Positions 12,419 through 27,622 of a DNA stretch of 64,000 nucleotides are shown in pieces. This stretch comes from Gamarada debralockiae (Eukaryota > Ascomycota > Leotiomycetes > Helotiales > Hyphodiscaceae): contig NXFV01001545.1 of the NCBI GenBank assembly GCA_002803225.1, forward strand, positions 25,042-89,041, read 5' to 3'. Every line of letters begins with the position of its first letter. Positions within the stretch are counted from its first letter, which is position 1. The notes under the pieces are model-generated. The model searched no databases. It saw only the letters and a list, made by a program, of their open reading frames with translations, and had not been told where the DNA came from. The position numbers were made by a program, and so were the translations under genes.

Positions 12419-13810
12419 ATGGAGGACGATCGAGCTCAAGTCGACTTGGGAATAGCTGCAGATATAGAAGAGAGGCATGAAGCCGCAGCACAAAGACAGC
12501 CGAAGAAGCGATTCGTTGGCAGGAGGCAAGCTGCAGAGGTAGCGTCGAGGAACGGCGCAAACACGTCTGTTGAAGACAGCGGCGCGGTCACAAGTATTTC
12601 TACTCCAAACGAAGGCCTTTTCGTATGCTGACACTACCAACTAGTCTCGACTCCGCGAAGAACTCCACGAACCCTCAACCAAGTTCCTCCCGAAATCCTG
12701 AACGATCCAGACATCAACGCCGCAATCGCCCTCCTCCCTTCGAACTACTCCTTTGAAATACACAAGACCATCCACCGCATACGAACAAATGGATCAAAGA
12801 AGGTCGCTCTGCAGATGCCAGAAGGTCTGCTACTTTTCGCGACCACCATCTCAGACATCCTCACCCAATTCTGCCCTGGAATCGAAACACTCATAATGGG
12901 AGATGTAACGTATGGAGCGTGCTGCATTGACGACTATACTGCGCGGGCCCTTGGCTGTGATCTGTTGGTACATTACGCACATTCGTGTCTGATCCCAGTA
13001 GATGTTACGAAGATCAAAACACTCTACGTATTCGTCGACATAAGTATTGACACCACACATCTGCTGGCTACACTGGAGAAGAATTTCTCTCCCGGAAAGA
13101 CAATCGCTATGGTCGGGACGATTCAATTCAACGCCACATTACACGGCGTGCGAGCACCATTGGAGAAAGCAGGATACAATATATTGATTCCGCAGATCGC
13201 CCCCCTGAGCAAAGGGGAGATTCTTGGATGCACATCACCACGATTGACATCCACAGATGGCGTTGATATAATTCTCTATCTGGGGGACGGACGATTCCAC
13301 CTCGAAAGCGCAATGATACACAACCCTGATATCCCAGCCTACCGCTACGACCCCTATTCCCGAAAGCTCACGCGTGAGAGCTACGACCACAAAGAAATGC
13401 ACATGCTACGCCGCGAAGCCATCACCTCTGCGAAGTCAGCGAAAAAATGGGGCCTCATCCTAGGCTCCTTAGGCCGACAAGGAAATCCACACACCATGAA
13501 CCTGATCGAACAAAAACTCGGAGCGCAAGGCATTCCATACATAAATTTGTTGCTGAGCGAGATCTTCCCGGGGAAGTTGGCGATGATGGACGATGTGGAG
13601 TGCTGGGTTCAGGTTGCGTGTCCGCGACTTAGTATTGATTGGGGGTATGCTTTTCCGCGGCCGTTGTTGACGCCGTATGAGGCGCTGATTGTGCTGGGGC
13701 AGAAGGACGACTGGGCGATGGCGAATGGTGGGGTTTATCCGATGGATTACTATGGGAAGGAGGGTTTGGGGAGGACGAAGGATTCGAGGGTAATTGCAAC
13801 CAAGGGATGA
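12419..13810 (+). CDS. DPH1: Diphthamide biosynthesis protein 1 (2-(3-amino-3-carboxypropyl)histidine synthase subunit)
   Basis: join(12419..12593,12645..13810) gives 446 aa, close to the usual 425-450 aa. The 51-bp intron has a GTATTT donor, a TGCTGAC branch point and a CTAG acceptor, and it restores phase. The start is the ATG giving [10 protein letters not shown]. The three cysteines expected to bind the radical-SAM-like [4Fe-4S] cluster sit in YGACC (148-152), GCTSPR (C254) and CPRLS (C384). DPH1 works with DPH2 to transfer the 3-amino-3-carboxypropyl group of S-adenosylmethionine to a histidine of elongation factor 2, the first step of diphthamide synthesis in the cytosol. The gene is intact and expected to be constitutive. 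Confidence 0.96.
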
Positions 13811-15046
13811 AATCTCCAGTGGGGTCGACCATCCATTGTTTCCTGATTCAGATCAGTCAAGCTTGCAATGGGGACGATGGAGAGGACTCACGACATGGTT
13901 GCTATCACCGAGGCTTTTGGTCTATTCAAAGTTGAATGGTCAAAAATCCTAGGGTAGTAAGAAAGTCGGGTAGGGAATCTGGATGTGAGAAGCGGCGAGC
14001 TGTCAGAACGGCCGATTAGAACCCTCCTCTCGCAGCACAACTCTGGATTAAGCTGGATCGATTAATGAGGAGAGGTACTGTATTTGTATATATAGTACAA
14101 GCTTAGGAGTGACATGTCGGGGTCCTTCACCGAGACAAAGCCCAATCACCGAATATCACGTGTTTCTCCACGTTTCCCTCGCCCTTCACTCATTCGTCGT
14201 GTGGTCTATAGGCTATTCGAGTTGCGGGGTACAGAAGTGCTATGCTTCTTGAAGTTCTTCTGGCTCAAGCCTATTGACTAGTGGGGCCTTTTACTAAGGC
14301 TCATATGATCTCAATGTTGTCCTTGTTGAGAAACGCCAACTAGCAGGGTCTGCACCCTTTTACAACAATACTCTCATTACAAGAATGTGGGTCGAGCATC
14401 AAAAAGCCAGAGAGATGCTACCAGGAAATACAACCGGGAATTCAGTTATTGAAGTGGAGTAAGCGATTTGAATTCCAACCAAGCACCCTTCAATCAAACA
14501 CTGAAGGCAGAAGAGTGCAGAAAAGTCTGGGGAATCTTTTTAATGAATTATTATCGCCGATACTCTGGATGGCCTATAATCTTAAGCCACGGTTGTAGCT
14601 TCGTTCTCGATGTGATTTCTTTGTCGGTATTTTCACGACAGTCATGGATTTAGAGACCACTCGGCAGAGTCACAGACATTGACTGCCGGGCCTGGGAATG
14701 GGACGCGCCGGTCCGAGAGGAGGAGATACCGATGCTAAATGACATTGCAAGTGGTTTTGGAAGAAGAAATGTTTGCGCCGTCCATGTTCTACTGAGATGG
14801 ACTCCTTTTCCTGTTATAGCATGAGAGTGAATTGCCGCTCCAGTGCTGCGAAGGTTTTCGGGGTGAAGGACCATTCATTGTTGTCCAACATCATTAATAT
14901 AATCCGGCATGTCCATTTCTATCTAAGTCATGACAATGGTGGTGATCTAGGGAAGGCGTTATCTAACTATATTACGATCAACAATCCCGATTCTATTCTC
15001 AAACAATCTATCACTATCAATCACGGCCACGCTTTTATCAAGCTCA
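13811..15046. other. Gene-free interval downstream of DPH1
   Basis: Short ORFs only, none with a recognisable domain or exon continuity. The interval lies between two convergent genes (DPH1 on plus, the Ala/Ser-rich gene on minus). Confidence 0.5.
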
Positions 15047-15893
15047 TTACAACAACCCAATCGCAGCAACAAGTGCACCGGCCACGACACCCATCCAAGG
15101 CACAACGGCGGCCTGAGCAGCCGCACTGTTGGCAACGGAAGTCCCTGAGCTCACTGCCTGAGACGCCCTCGGATTCCCAGAACTCGCAGCATTGCTAGCA
15201 ACGCTCAAAGCCGAAGACACGACGCTGGAAGCAGTAGATGTTGCCCCAGAACCAGCAGTAGATCCCTCTTGAGCGGCGCTACTTGCCACAGATTGTGCTG
15301 AACTGACGACGGAAGAAGCTAGAATTTCGAAAGTTAGCAATCTTTCAATTGAGGAAGATTTGAGGAATACATGCCTTCTGCTGTTGCGAACGATGCTACA
15401 GACCCAGCGTATGAATCGGCGCTTAAAGCACTAGAAGTCTTGGAGTTAGCATAGCTTCATGAGGGAAGGGACTGAGCTGAAAGGGATTTCAGGGGTTCAG
15501 AGTCGCTTTTTCGGAGTGACCTCTTGAAGTGTGACAGAATAGGAGATAAATCCCTCGAGCATTTGCTCACATTGATGCTGCGGCAGATGTGTATGGACTT
15601 GCCACTGCGGTGCCGTATTGCTCAGCAGAGGAAGCTACTGATTTGGCAAAGGATGTCGCAGAGTTGACGATAGACTGCCAACCCTGAGGAGAGCGTTTGC
15701 CGTATTCATTTTCGTATTTTGAGACGAGTGCTTGAGCAGACTCAATCGCTGCTGCAGTGCCCATTTCGGCGTTGTGGACGGATTCTTTCCAGTCTTGGCA
15801 TTTCTGTTTCAAGGCGTTGGATTCCCAGGAGAAGAAGGAGGCCGATGTTGTGGTGGCGAGGAGGGAGAGGAGTGTGAGTTGTGTAAGTTGCAT
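15047..15893 (-). CDS. Secreted Ala/Ser-rich protein, probable GPI anchor
   Basis: Best model complement(join(15047..15318,15375..15430,15571..15893)), 216 aa. The start MQLTQLTLLSLLATTTSA is a clear signal peptide. An upstream in-frame ATG at 16001 would bury it. The mature part starts FFSWESNALKQKC and carries a short conserved-looking helical region with two tryptophans. It then becomes a long Ala/Ser/Val repeat-like stretch and ends in a hydrophobic tail (VVPWMGVVAGALVAAIGLL), as in GPI-anchored cell-wall proteins. Intron 1 (15431-15570) is an ordinary GT-AG intron. Intron 2 (15319-15374) keeps frame only with a GC donor (AAG|GCATGT); its branch (GCTAAC) and acceptor (CTAG) are good. I do not recognise a named family. 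Confidence 0.7.
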
Positions 15894-16432
15894 GATGGCG
15901 GTTTTTGCGATTGTGGAGACGGATTGGATAAGGAGTATGATGAAGCTTGAAGGTAAGTGGGTACCAATTGGTATCAATTCTGAAGCGGAAGATGAAGTCA
16001 ATCAAAGGCCCATATCACGATACAGAGACAGGAGGCTTATATCATTTCTCCAAAGGCTTGAGGGAGGCTCAGACGTAGGTGACAGTAGCGGAAGAGCCAT
16101 TTGGTACGAATCTAGAGACTAGCTGTGTCTCTGAAACGCTGTTCATCATGATAAACAACGGCCATTCAGATGTCAAAAGGAATGTTCCTGCAACAATTGC
16201 AGCCCAGCTCAACTCAAAATTCAGAATAAACACGGGTTGTCAACAAGTCAGAGGTGCCAGCGGCCTAGGGATGCTTTTTGTCATTTCGAAGAAGGAAGAT
16301 TATGCGTAGCAAAGATCATGTACCGATAGCTTCCAACAGCTTTGATGATTGGTGAGATCAAAGTGTCAGGCCTCAGGAGGAAGTATCTCCATCATATTTA
16401 GGAGCAAACCCCCGTAATTCTACGATGAGAAG

Positions 16433-16569
16433 TCGCAGGGCAAGGATATTTTATACGAAGTGCTCAAGACGCACCCGATTGAGAGACTTTTCCAAGAATC
16501 CCAGCACAATTCGCAAGGCAAGGATATTTTTATACGAAGTGCTCAAGACGCACCCAATTGAGAGACTTC
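16433..16569. repeat. Tandem duplication, about 78-bp period
   Basis: Two copies of a roughly 55-bp segment (caaggatatt...tacgaagtgctcaagacgcaccc...ttgagagactt) start at 16441 and 16519. They differ by one T in a homopolymer and two or three substitutions. Confidence 0.85.
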
Positions 16570-17613
16570 TCGACTGCGATGCTGACATTTACAACAGGTC
16601 GCGCCACTTCGCAGTTGCAGCAATTTCCGACATGCCTTCGTATGAATGGACACGTACATTCTACAGAGTACTTCGCATCATGTTCAAATGTGTGGTCCGT
16701 GTAAATGGGTCGGAACTTTGGAAGTGATCCCCGGAACCTACATGGAAAAGGACAAGTGAGTCTTGGGTCTGAAAATGGGCTTATAGTAAGCAAAACGCAG
16801 ATCTCGACCTATCGCAGGGAGTGTCTATGGACGAATCTCAAGAAAGATTTTATGGAAATAAATGATGCAGGCACACCTCCGAGTACTTCGCAAACCACAG
16901 ACTTAAAAAGGGTAATGATGACAGCACAGAGATCTTGCTGAAAAGTGATCGTCGTGAGGCTACTCAAGCTCGGCCCACTCGGGCGATTTTGTCAGATCTT
17001 TGGCCAGGTACTTTTCGGAAAACGCAAGGTTTAAGTCATAGGCCGATCGATTCCTCTAGAAAGGCGCGTTGCGCCAACCAGACGAGTCTTGGAAAAAGTT
17101 TGAAAAATATTGAAAAATTCCGATCCGGAGATCGCTCCTAAGCAGTACTACCCGATTGCGGTTGAGCTTAATCTGACCGCCGAATTTTCATGGAAGAGCT
17201 TTCACAGCCATCGGGGGCTCGAAAGCGTATCACGCAAAGGCCTAAGTCTATCAGTCAGTTACTGCTTAATGATGTATCAGGAGCCCACGGTGGGCTCAAT
17301 AAAGTTATCCTAAACAAGATCTCCAAGATCTGCGTTTAGCCGCATTTGATCAAAGCTTATGTCGATCATCCTGAACGCGCAGGACGACGGGGATCCTCAG
17401 CTCCTAGTCGTGAAGCAGGGTCCAGCCATGCTCTCGGAAGAACAGGGCCTCATCGTCTAAGCTACTGCAAGCGAGAGTTTCCAAGAAGTTTGTTGGAGGT
17501 TGATGGCGGCGGTCAAGGTGTTCACACATGGGTCGCAATTTCTATCCCAAATTCGGCGACACCCCTAAACGGTGAAGCTTCCGGAGCTGCGAGAGCTGTT
17601 AAATACTCCGAAG

Positions 17614-17703
17614 CCTCTTCAGGCAAAGGGAGATGCGGCATGTGAGCTGCCGGATTCTCCAGGACCTCCTCAAGCACCGGGAGATGCGGCGTGGGAGCTG
17701 CCG
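17614..17703. repeat. Imperfect tandem duplication, 51-bp period
   Basis: The segment cctcttcaggcaaagggaga...gagctgccg at 17614 recurs at 17665 as cctcctcaagcaccgggaga...gagctgccg with a few substitutions. In the plus frame it reads as a Pro-rich repeat (KGDAACELP, PGDAAWELP). Confidence 0.75.
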
Positions 17704-20001
17704 AAGAAGACTGGATTGGGAAAAGCGTGAGATGATGGAGAGGGTTCCTCGGTGTTCTATCTCAACGATACCAGTCGGGAGATAAAGACAGATGATATCT
17801 CGGACTAACAGCGAAAGCTTGCTCTCTTGGCTATTCGGAGACAGTGGGCTAGGAATGCCGACAGTTATGGAGAGGACAGACGACTTCCAAGTAATGTTGC
17901 GGCATGTGAAGACTACAATAATGGTACAAAAGTTCCTGGAGTATCTCAAGGCGAACTCGGAAGCGATTTCAAAGGTCGGCTTCGTTCCAAAGCACATCTT
18001 CTGGGCTTCGTTGATTAATCCTTCAAGAATGACCAAAACATTCTCAGTTTGAGATTCCAAAGTTTCCATTGTTCTGCTATCACGGACAAATAGCCTCCGA
18101 GCCTAGCCAACTGTAGTCCTCTCTACCAGGAAAGTTGGTGCCTTCATCAATAGTTTCAGTTATTGCCGCCAAAGTGCTCCGCGGCTGTAGTTTCTCCTTG
18201 AGCGCTATAGCTCATTTCAGTTCAGAGCCCGAAACGCAGTTGTCTGAGAGGTTTACCTTCATTGGTCATACAGAGTGCAGCCGTGAGAACTTCAAAGTTA
18301 CGCCATTCCGGCGAAAATTCCAGCGTCAATTGTGACGACGATTCTCGTAAAAGCGATGTCTTCTCCCGTTTCATACTATATATAAAGAGTAAAGCTTGTT
18401 GTATTGCTCCGGAGGAAATTTGAACCGCTGATATTAAACGACTGGTCAGTTCCAAGAAAGTTGCTGACGAGATGGAGATGGTGGGGAGGGATCCTATACC
18501 CATTGATCACGTCAGTCCTTCGGCATAACTGAGGACACTTATCGGCTCATTCCGCAGTAAACAGGTCATCTGATCTGAGATCAGTACAAGGGAGAGCAAG
18601 CAAGTATACAAAGTACTTCCTTTGGTAGCAAAATCTGTCAAAGCGTCGAGCTCAGTAGAACTGCTCACAGTGCCGGAATCGGTTAGCAGGAACCGAGTTA
18701 CAAGTATTTCTACAGGAATGCCCTCTTGGCGCAAAGAATTATGCGAGGAAGGGCCTTGAAGTTCGTCCAAAGCCCCATTCACACCACCTGAAGAATTGAT
18801 GCCCGCCCTTTGTGCAGAAAGATCCCCAGATAGGCCGCTATCATCGACTTGGTCGTCTTTTGTTCGCCGGAGGTGCTGCACATTATATAAGCAGGAGTTT
18901 CTAGTATATCAGTCAGTTTATGGTGCATCGTGAAGCCAGGGATGAAGAGAATGGCCCAGGCATCTGTTCATCGAGAATTGTCTCCTGTGATAATTGCTTC
19001 CTCTGCACAAACAGGCTCATCTTCGCTGGCGGGACAGGACGCCCATTGACAGTGAACTCACTCTCTTTCGTCTTCGAGTATCCGCTTGAGTTGTTTCCGG
19101 CGCATGACTTTCATGTGTTCTTCTCGAGTTTCCGGGCATCGATTTTGCGTTTGTATTACCGCTCCCTGAGATCGCATAACTGTCAGAATATCTTTGGCTC
19201 GGGCAGTCTCCAAGGGGTAATGACATTAACCTACGTTGCATGGAAGCGATATCGAGACGTCATCTCGGCCCTCGCTTCTGGCAATATTGTGTCTTCCACA
19301 ACATACAGCTGAATGAACCGCTCTCAGTGTGCTTCACATTCCGCGAGAGTACGCCCCCGAGACGCCGAGACGGTGGGCCGAGGAGAAATTGTCGATGATA
19401 TCTCACTTGGGGGTTCTATAGCATATATGCCACATTGGAAAGCCATTGAATGGCTTGCTGAAGTACTGAATGTGTTTGAATGAAGTGCCTTGTTGGGGGT
19501 AGTCGCACACACAGATGCTGAACTTCTGAAGGAAGTCGATACGTTTGTGTAGGCTTCAGAAACCACAGCCTTGCGTTCACCTCGGTGATCCTTTTAGAAG
19601 CGAGATAGCTGCAAGGTACTTTTGGATTGACCTGGGTCCGTGATGTAGGCTTGCAGTTGGCTGCAGAGCATCCAATCCGACGGAGAGCCTTGCACAGGGA
19701 ATGATGCACACCAAAGACGGTGATGAGAAACAAACAGCATTCTCTTACTGCTAAAATGCTCGTAGAGAAGAGTAACTTGATGTGTACAGTCCTATGAAGA
19801 GATTCAAAGTAGACGTACGAAGACACTGCTCAGGATTTCTGAATACAGAGTGGCGCCGCGAACACACTGCAAGGAATACTGTGCCGGTAGAAGGTGAGTG
19901 AAAAAGACCTTCTACTCACCCTTACTGGTCATTTCGAACCGTAGATATGTCGTTGAAAAAGTGAAGCAAAAAGATCTTTAAGAGTTCGTGCAGCGGTATA
20001 C

Positions 20002-20007
20002 CACGTG
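20002..20007. promoter_or_regulatory. CACGTG E-box upstream of the phosphate transporter
   Basis: The palindrome CACGTG lies about 600 bp upstream of the transporter ATG. Yeast Pho4 and Neurospora NUC-1 bind CACGTG to activate phosphate-starvation genes. The site is seen; its use here is inference, since a 6-mer occurs often by chance. Confidence 0.35.
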
Positions 20008-20602
20008 ACGTCGCAGATCGTTCCTTTCTTGAAATTCGCTGTGGCACAGAACTCAGCGCGCAACCAATCATCAAGGCAGAATCGTCAGCACGGTCAAATA
20101 GGACCGCGACAGTGGATTCTGTTTCATAGAATTGCTTTTTTTGTACAAGTCACGTCTGCTGACCGTACCACGACCCGGATTTTCCTCCAGGTTTGCCGAA
20201 TCATCGGAACTTGAGTTGTCCTAGACCTCGAAGCCTTCCGGTGAGCTAGATTGCGCTGACCCCATCAGGCTTACCTCCCCACTCTATGTCGCCTGCACCT
20301 GTGACTCGCACTGTCATTTTCAAATCTTCAAGATTGCCTCCTCGACCTCGACGTCGAATCCCTCCTCTACCCTAAATACTAGTCGTGAGACACGGACGAG
20401 CAATACGGATACTCAGTCCTCGGCAAGGCTGGCAGGAGGAGGGAACGCAATTGCACGCAGCGGACATACTTTGAAGGATTTCGACGAATACGAACTCGCT
20501 GACTACGCTGGCATACAAGCGCAGAAGGAGAGAGAGGCTCAGGATTTACATAGGCAAGCCAAGAGGGCGGAGAAGATCAACAGGCTTGACGCCGCAGACG
20601 AT

Positions 20603-23344
20603 ATGAAGTTCTCCCACAGTATCCAGTTCAATGCTGTCCCGGACTGGAGCAGTTATTACATCGCCTACAGCAATTTGAAGAAACTGTATGTTACCGATCT
20701 CCCCGCCTTCCCTGTCTCAGTGTCATCGTGTTCATGCTGACCCCCAGCCAAGAATCTATCAACTCGAGAAGAACATCCACCGCGCGCCACCAGCACAAGA
20801 TGCCGAAAACTCTCCATTAATACAATCCTTCAAAGACCCCGACCCTGAATTTTCGAAAGCCTTAGATGTCGAATTGGAGAAGATATCATCGTTCTACCAA
20901 CTGAAGGAATTGGAAATATATGGCGAGGTGTCAGAGTTTCTAAAAGACGTGGAGTCTTACGAGGCAGAAAGCCATGACCCAACTGATTGGGCAGGAGACA
21001 ATGTTAGACCTACCACAGGCAGCAGAACCAGCGAGAGGCGGGGCAGTATATTCAGAAGTTTCATGAATAGGCCAAGGAGAACGAGCACAATGAGTCGGTC
21101 CATAGAGGACAGCGATGACGAGGAGGACGAATATGCACCTCTGCACAAGTCAAGACCAACAACTGGACAACGAAGCAAAAGCACACCATATGATGCGAAC
21201 GCTGGACACGATGGGTCAGTGGAGGATATGAGAGCTTCTACGGAATTCAGCAAATCGTTTAGACGAAACAGTCAAACATACGATGATTACGCAGAGCAAG
21301 CATTTTCCGCTCTGTATTCTCCTGGAATTACGTTGAAGAAACGGGCTATCAATCTCTACGTCCAGCTTTGCGAATTGAAATCGTTCGTCCAATTGAACAA
21401 GACAGGATTCTCAAAAATACTCAAAAAGTACGACAAGATCTTGGACCGGAAACTGAAATCGAAGTACATCGAGGAACACGTCACGCCAGCCTATGTATTT
21501 AGTCCAGAGACACTGAAGCATATTGAGGAGAACATTTCGAGGATTGAGAAGGCATATGCCGAAGTTGTCACTCAAGGCGATGTGGCCCTCGCGAAAAAAG
21601 AGCTGAGATTACACCTGCGTGAGCACGTCGTCTGGGAGAGGAACACAGTATGGCGTGAGATGATTGGAATTGAGCGCAAAGCACAAGCTGCAAATATGGG
21701 ACTGCGAAGGACCTTGCTTGGCACCGACAACGATCCAGCGAAAGCTCGACTACAAGGCGACGATGACGATATTGCTGATATGAAGGAGATTTCAACACCT
21801 GTCGGAAGATTCCGATGCCCTACATGGCTTTTCAGCTCATCGATGTACACTCTAATATTGATTGTGGCGGTATTCTTCATTCTGCTCTATGTTCCAATCA
21901 TGAAGGAAACCGAGCAGCAGAACTGTCTGGCGATGCTTGTCTTTGTCAGTTTATTGTGGGCTACTGAGGTATGTGAATTTGCAACCCTGTTATGGCTCAT
22001 TGCTAATTCCGAAGGTCATACCTCTTTTCGTCACATCTTTACTCATCCCATTCCTATGTGTGATCTTGAGAGTTGTCAAGTCAGACGACGAGCCACACCG
22101 TCGATTGGAAGCAAAACCCGCAGCGAAATACATCATCGCAGCCATGTGGACGCCAGTCATTATGCTACTTCTTGGTGGCTTTACAATCGCTGCCGCACTG
22201 TCTAAATACGACATCGCGAAACGAGTTGCAACATTCGTTCTCAGCAAAGCAGGAACAAGACCACGCACCGTACTTGTCACCAACATGTTCGTGGCAGCGT
22301 TTGTAAGCATGTGGATCAGCAACGTAGCTGCGCCAGTTCTGTGCTTCTCGATCATTCAGCCAATGCTACGCAACCTTCCTGCCGATTCCCAAATGTCGAA
22401 GGCTCTCATTCTCGGCATTGCCCTCGCCTCGAACATTGGCGGTATGCTCTCTCCCATTGCATCCCCTCAAAACATTGTCGCTCTCGAGATCATGCAGCCT
22501 CCGCCCTCTTGGGGAGTGTGGTTCTTCATCGCCATCCCGGTTGGCATAGTTGCCATTCTCCTCATTTGGGCCTTGCTATTGTTCTCTTTCAAACCTTCCC
22601 GAGGAACGAATATTGTACCTATCCGTCCAGTAAGAGACAGGTTTACTGGAAAGCAATGGTTCATCACTCTCGTCACACTTGGCACGATTGTTCTGTGGTG
22701 TGTGAACGAGGACCCTCGGATGAAGAAGCTGTTCGGCGACATGGGTGTGGTGGCAATCATTCCTCTTGTCCTCTTCTTTGGGACTGGAATCCTGACGAAA
22801 GAAGATTTCAACAACTTCCTGTGGACCATCATCATTCTTGCTGCTGGTGGCTTATCACTCGGTAAAGCTGTCACCTCTTCGGGTCTTCTACCCGAAATTG
22901 CAAAGGAAATCACGGCCAGAGTCGAAGGTTTCTCGCTATACGGGGTGATGGCTGTCTTTGCGAGTTTGATCTTGGTTGTCGCGACCTTCATCTCACATAC
23001 GGTCGCAGCTCTCATCATTTTACCTCTGGTACACAGCGTGGGAGCAAATATGGAGGAGCCGCATGCAAACCTGCTTGTCATGGGAAGTGCGTTGATGTGC
23101 AGTGCAGCTATGGGCTTGCCGACCAGTGGATTCCCAAACATGAGTAAGTCAACTTCCCAGCCAAATCTTATCGAATAAAAATTGATATCGCGTCACAGCT
23201 GCGATTATGATGGAAGACTCCCAGACTGGCCAAAGATATCTCCAAGTGAAGCATTTCATCAGCCGCGGCGTTCCCGCCAGCGTCATCACACTGCTCGTCG
23301 TCATTTCAGTCGGGTACGGATTGATGCTGGTAGTGGATATGTGA
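20603..23344 (+). CDS. SPX-domain low-affinity phosphate transporter (Pho87/Pho90/Pho91 type)
   Basis: join(20603..20685,20753..21968,22015..23143,23199..23344) gives 857 aa, close to the 880-890 aa of the yeast proteins. The start MKFSHSIQFNAVPDWS is the canonical SPX N terminus; an in-frame upstream ATG at 20471 adds 44 residues not expected in the family. Introns are 67, 46 and 55 bp and all keep phase. The SPX domain covers about residues 1-290, with the inositol-polyphosphate-binding lysine cluster in KKYDKILDRKLKSKYI. From about residue 390 on there are some ten to twelve membrane spans of the divalent-anion:Na+ symporter (DASS) fold, with a SNIGGMLSPIASPQN motif. The protein imports or exports phosphate at the plasma or vacuolar membrane; which of the two cannot be told. 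A CACGTG site lies upstream. Confidence 0.95.
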
Positions 23345-23582
23345 TCGCTCTTGGACGGCGACATCACTTATGTCGAATTTCGGGTGTACAAAGGATGTCA
23401 GGGTGGGTGGAGTTTGGAATAGGTTGTCTGGTTAGGGCCTTATAATTGTGCATGAGCAATCAGTCTTGAATTCATTTTAATCCCAATCTTCTGTTCGGAA
23501 GGAAAGTGTTGTGCGGCCGCGTGATCTTTTTCCTGTTCAAGAAGCCACATCTCCCTGCCTAACTCCTTGCAAGTGCATACTA

Positions 23583-23703
23583 CCCCTCCCCCTTCCCCCA
23601 CTCCTTGGTTTAAAGTTAAATTTTATTAGCAGGTTTCATACAAAAAAATTAACCTTTAAACCCCGCTCGGGGAGGAGGGGTTTTGGTGGGGGGGAGGGGG
23701 AGC
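23583..23703. repeat. Imperfect foldback with C-rich and G-rich arms
   Basis: The arm ggtttaaagttaaatttt (from 23607) is nearly the reverse complement of aaaaattaacctttaaacc (to 23662), with a short loop. Outside it, a C-run tract (23583-23605) faces a G-run tract (23669-23703) that has four or more runs of three or more G. Confidence 0.75.
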
Positions 23704-24140
23704 GACTGCCAGCGACGCCTTCCGACGCGCGCGTTGTATACAAAATTACGCTGAATTCTATGCTTACAAGGGGATGGGGGATGTCCCATAACAATAGGGG
23801 GTGGCACGTATCCTCACCCGCCACACCGAAGGGATAGTTCGCTTAAAGTTCTCCACATTTGCGCCACATTTTCCCTAGCGTGACCGCCACAATTCCTATG
23901 GGACTTCCTCTCTTTTTTTCGGCATTTCTTGCCAAGCATTGTAGAACTAGTTAAGCTTGGCATTGGTAGCGCATAATGTCTTAAACCGGCAACTTCCCCG
24001 TGGAGTTTTAATTAAAAGGCAAGACATATTCTTTTACTATTAAGCCCATGTAAAAATAAAACAATTCTGGCTTTCTTGAGGGCGTAAATGGCTGTCAATA
24101 TTCCTGAATCATTTTAATCTAAAGAAACGACGGCTCTCCT

Positions 24141-24259
24141 ACGTATCCGCCCAAATTGTTGTTTAAAAATTGCTGTGGGCAAGGACGGCACGGGCCAAAA
24201 ACACAGCAAAACTGCCCCTATTCCCGCTGGTGTTTAAACAACAATTTGGTCAAATACGT
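24141..24259. mobile_element. MITE-like 119-bp element with 27-bp terminal inverted repeats
   Basis: The left end 24141-24167 and the reverse complement of 24233-24259 match at 24 of 27 positions, including a perfect 17-bp block ccaaattgttgtttaaa. The interior has no ORF. Size, terminal symmetry and lack of coding fit a miniature inverted-repeat element. No convincing target-site duplication was identified, so a simple hairpin is not excluded. Confidence 0.5.
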
Positions 24260-24701
24260 TGTATAACCTTCGGACCGAACAACCAGCTCCTGGGGTGTTG
24301 ATCTGCTGCCTCCTATTCTTAGAAAAAAGGTTTGAAAGCACTAGCTACATCTACATTTTTGGCTCCCAGGTTTTACACGGGAATGGCCGATACTCAAACG
24401 GCAGCAATCGCAAGGGTTTCCCCTGGAGTCTGCCTTACCCTGGCCAGGCGGGGCATTATTGGTAATGGTTATTGAAATCTCCGCAGCCAGCCGAACCTCT
24501 ACTAAGGCACTCCCGCTTGCTGCTGCTGTTTTGGGCCGCTTTTGTCTTAATGTCTGCCCCAGGTTGCAGGCTTCTTTGCTGCCCTGTCGCTTTGCTGTTC
24601 GTTCTCCTGGGTCACGTCAGGCTTCGGCTTGGCTTAGAATTATTCCCACAAAAGTGGTAAATAAGATTAGGTGGAAGTTTTTGAGAAACCTTCCACACTG
24701 A

Positions 24702-27622
<2,921 letters not shown>

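Larger units (their letters stand above)
15894..20002. other. Eroded region with exon-like fragments, no assembled gene
   Basis: Long ORF fragments occur on the minus strand (17599-18069, 18222-18503, 18507-18881, 19324-19566, 19416-19826) and in two plus-strand frames at 17360-18050. None shows a known domain and none joins cleanly by splice sites. One minus-strand stretch near 19060-19210 reads as a basic helix (EEHMKVMRRKQLKRILEDE) followed by a good GTGAGT donor, so a decayed multi-exon gene on the minus strand is likely. Imperfect tandem duplications lie at 16433-16569 and 17614-17703. Confidence 0.4.

Noticed and set aside
20471..20602. Upstream in-frame start of the phosphate transporter
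   Set aside because: The added 44 residues precede the canonical SPX start MKFSHSIQFNAVPDWS, where family members begin.
22467..23141. Minus-strand ORF of 224 codons inside the transporter
   Set aside because: Antisense to conserved membrane-segment codons of the transporter; no independent evidence.
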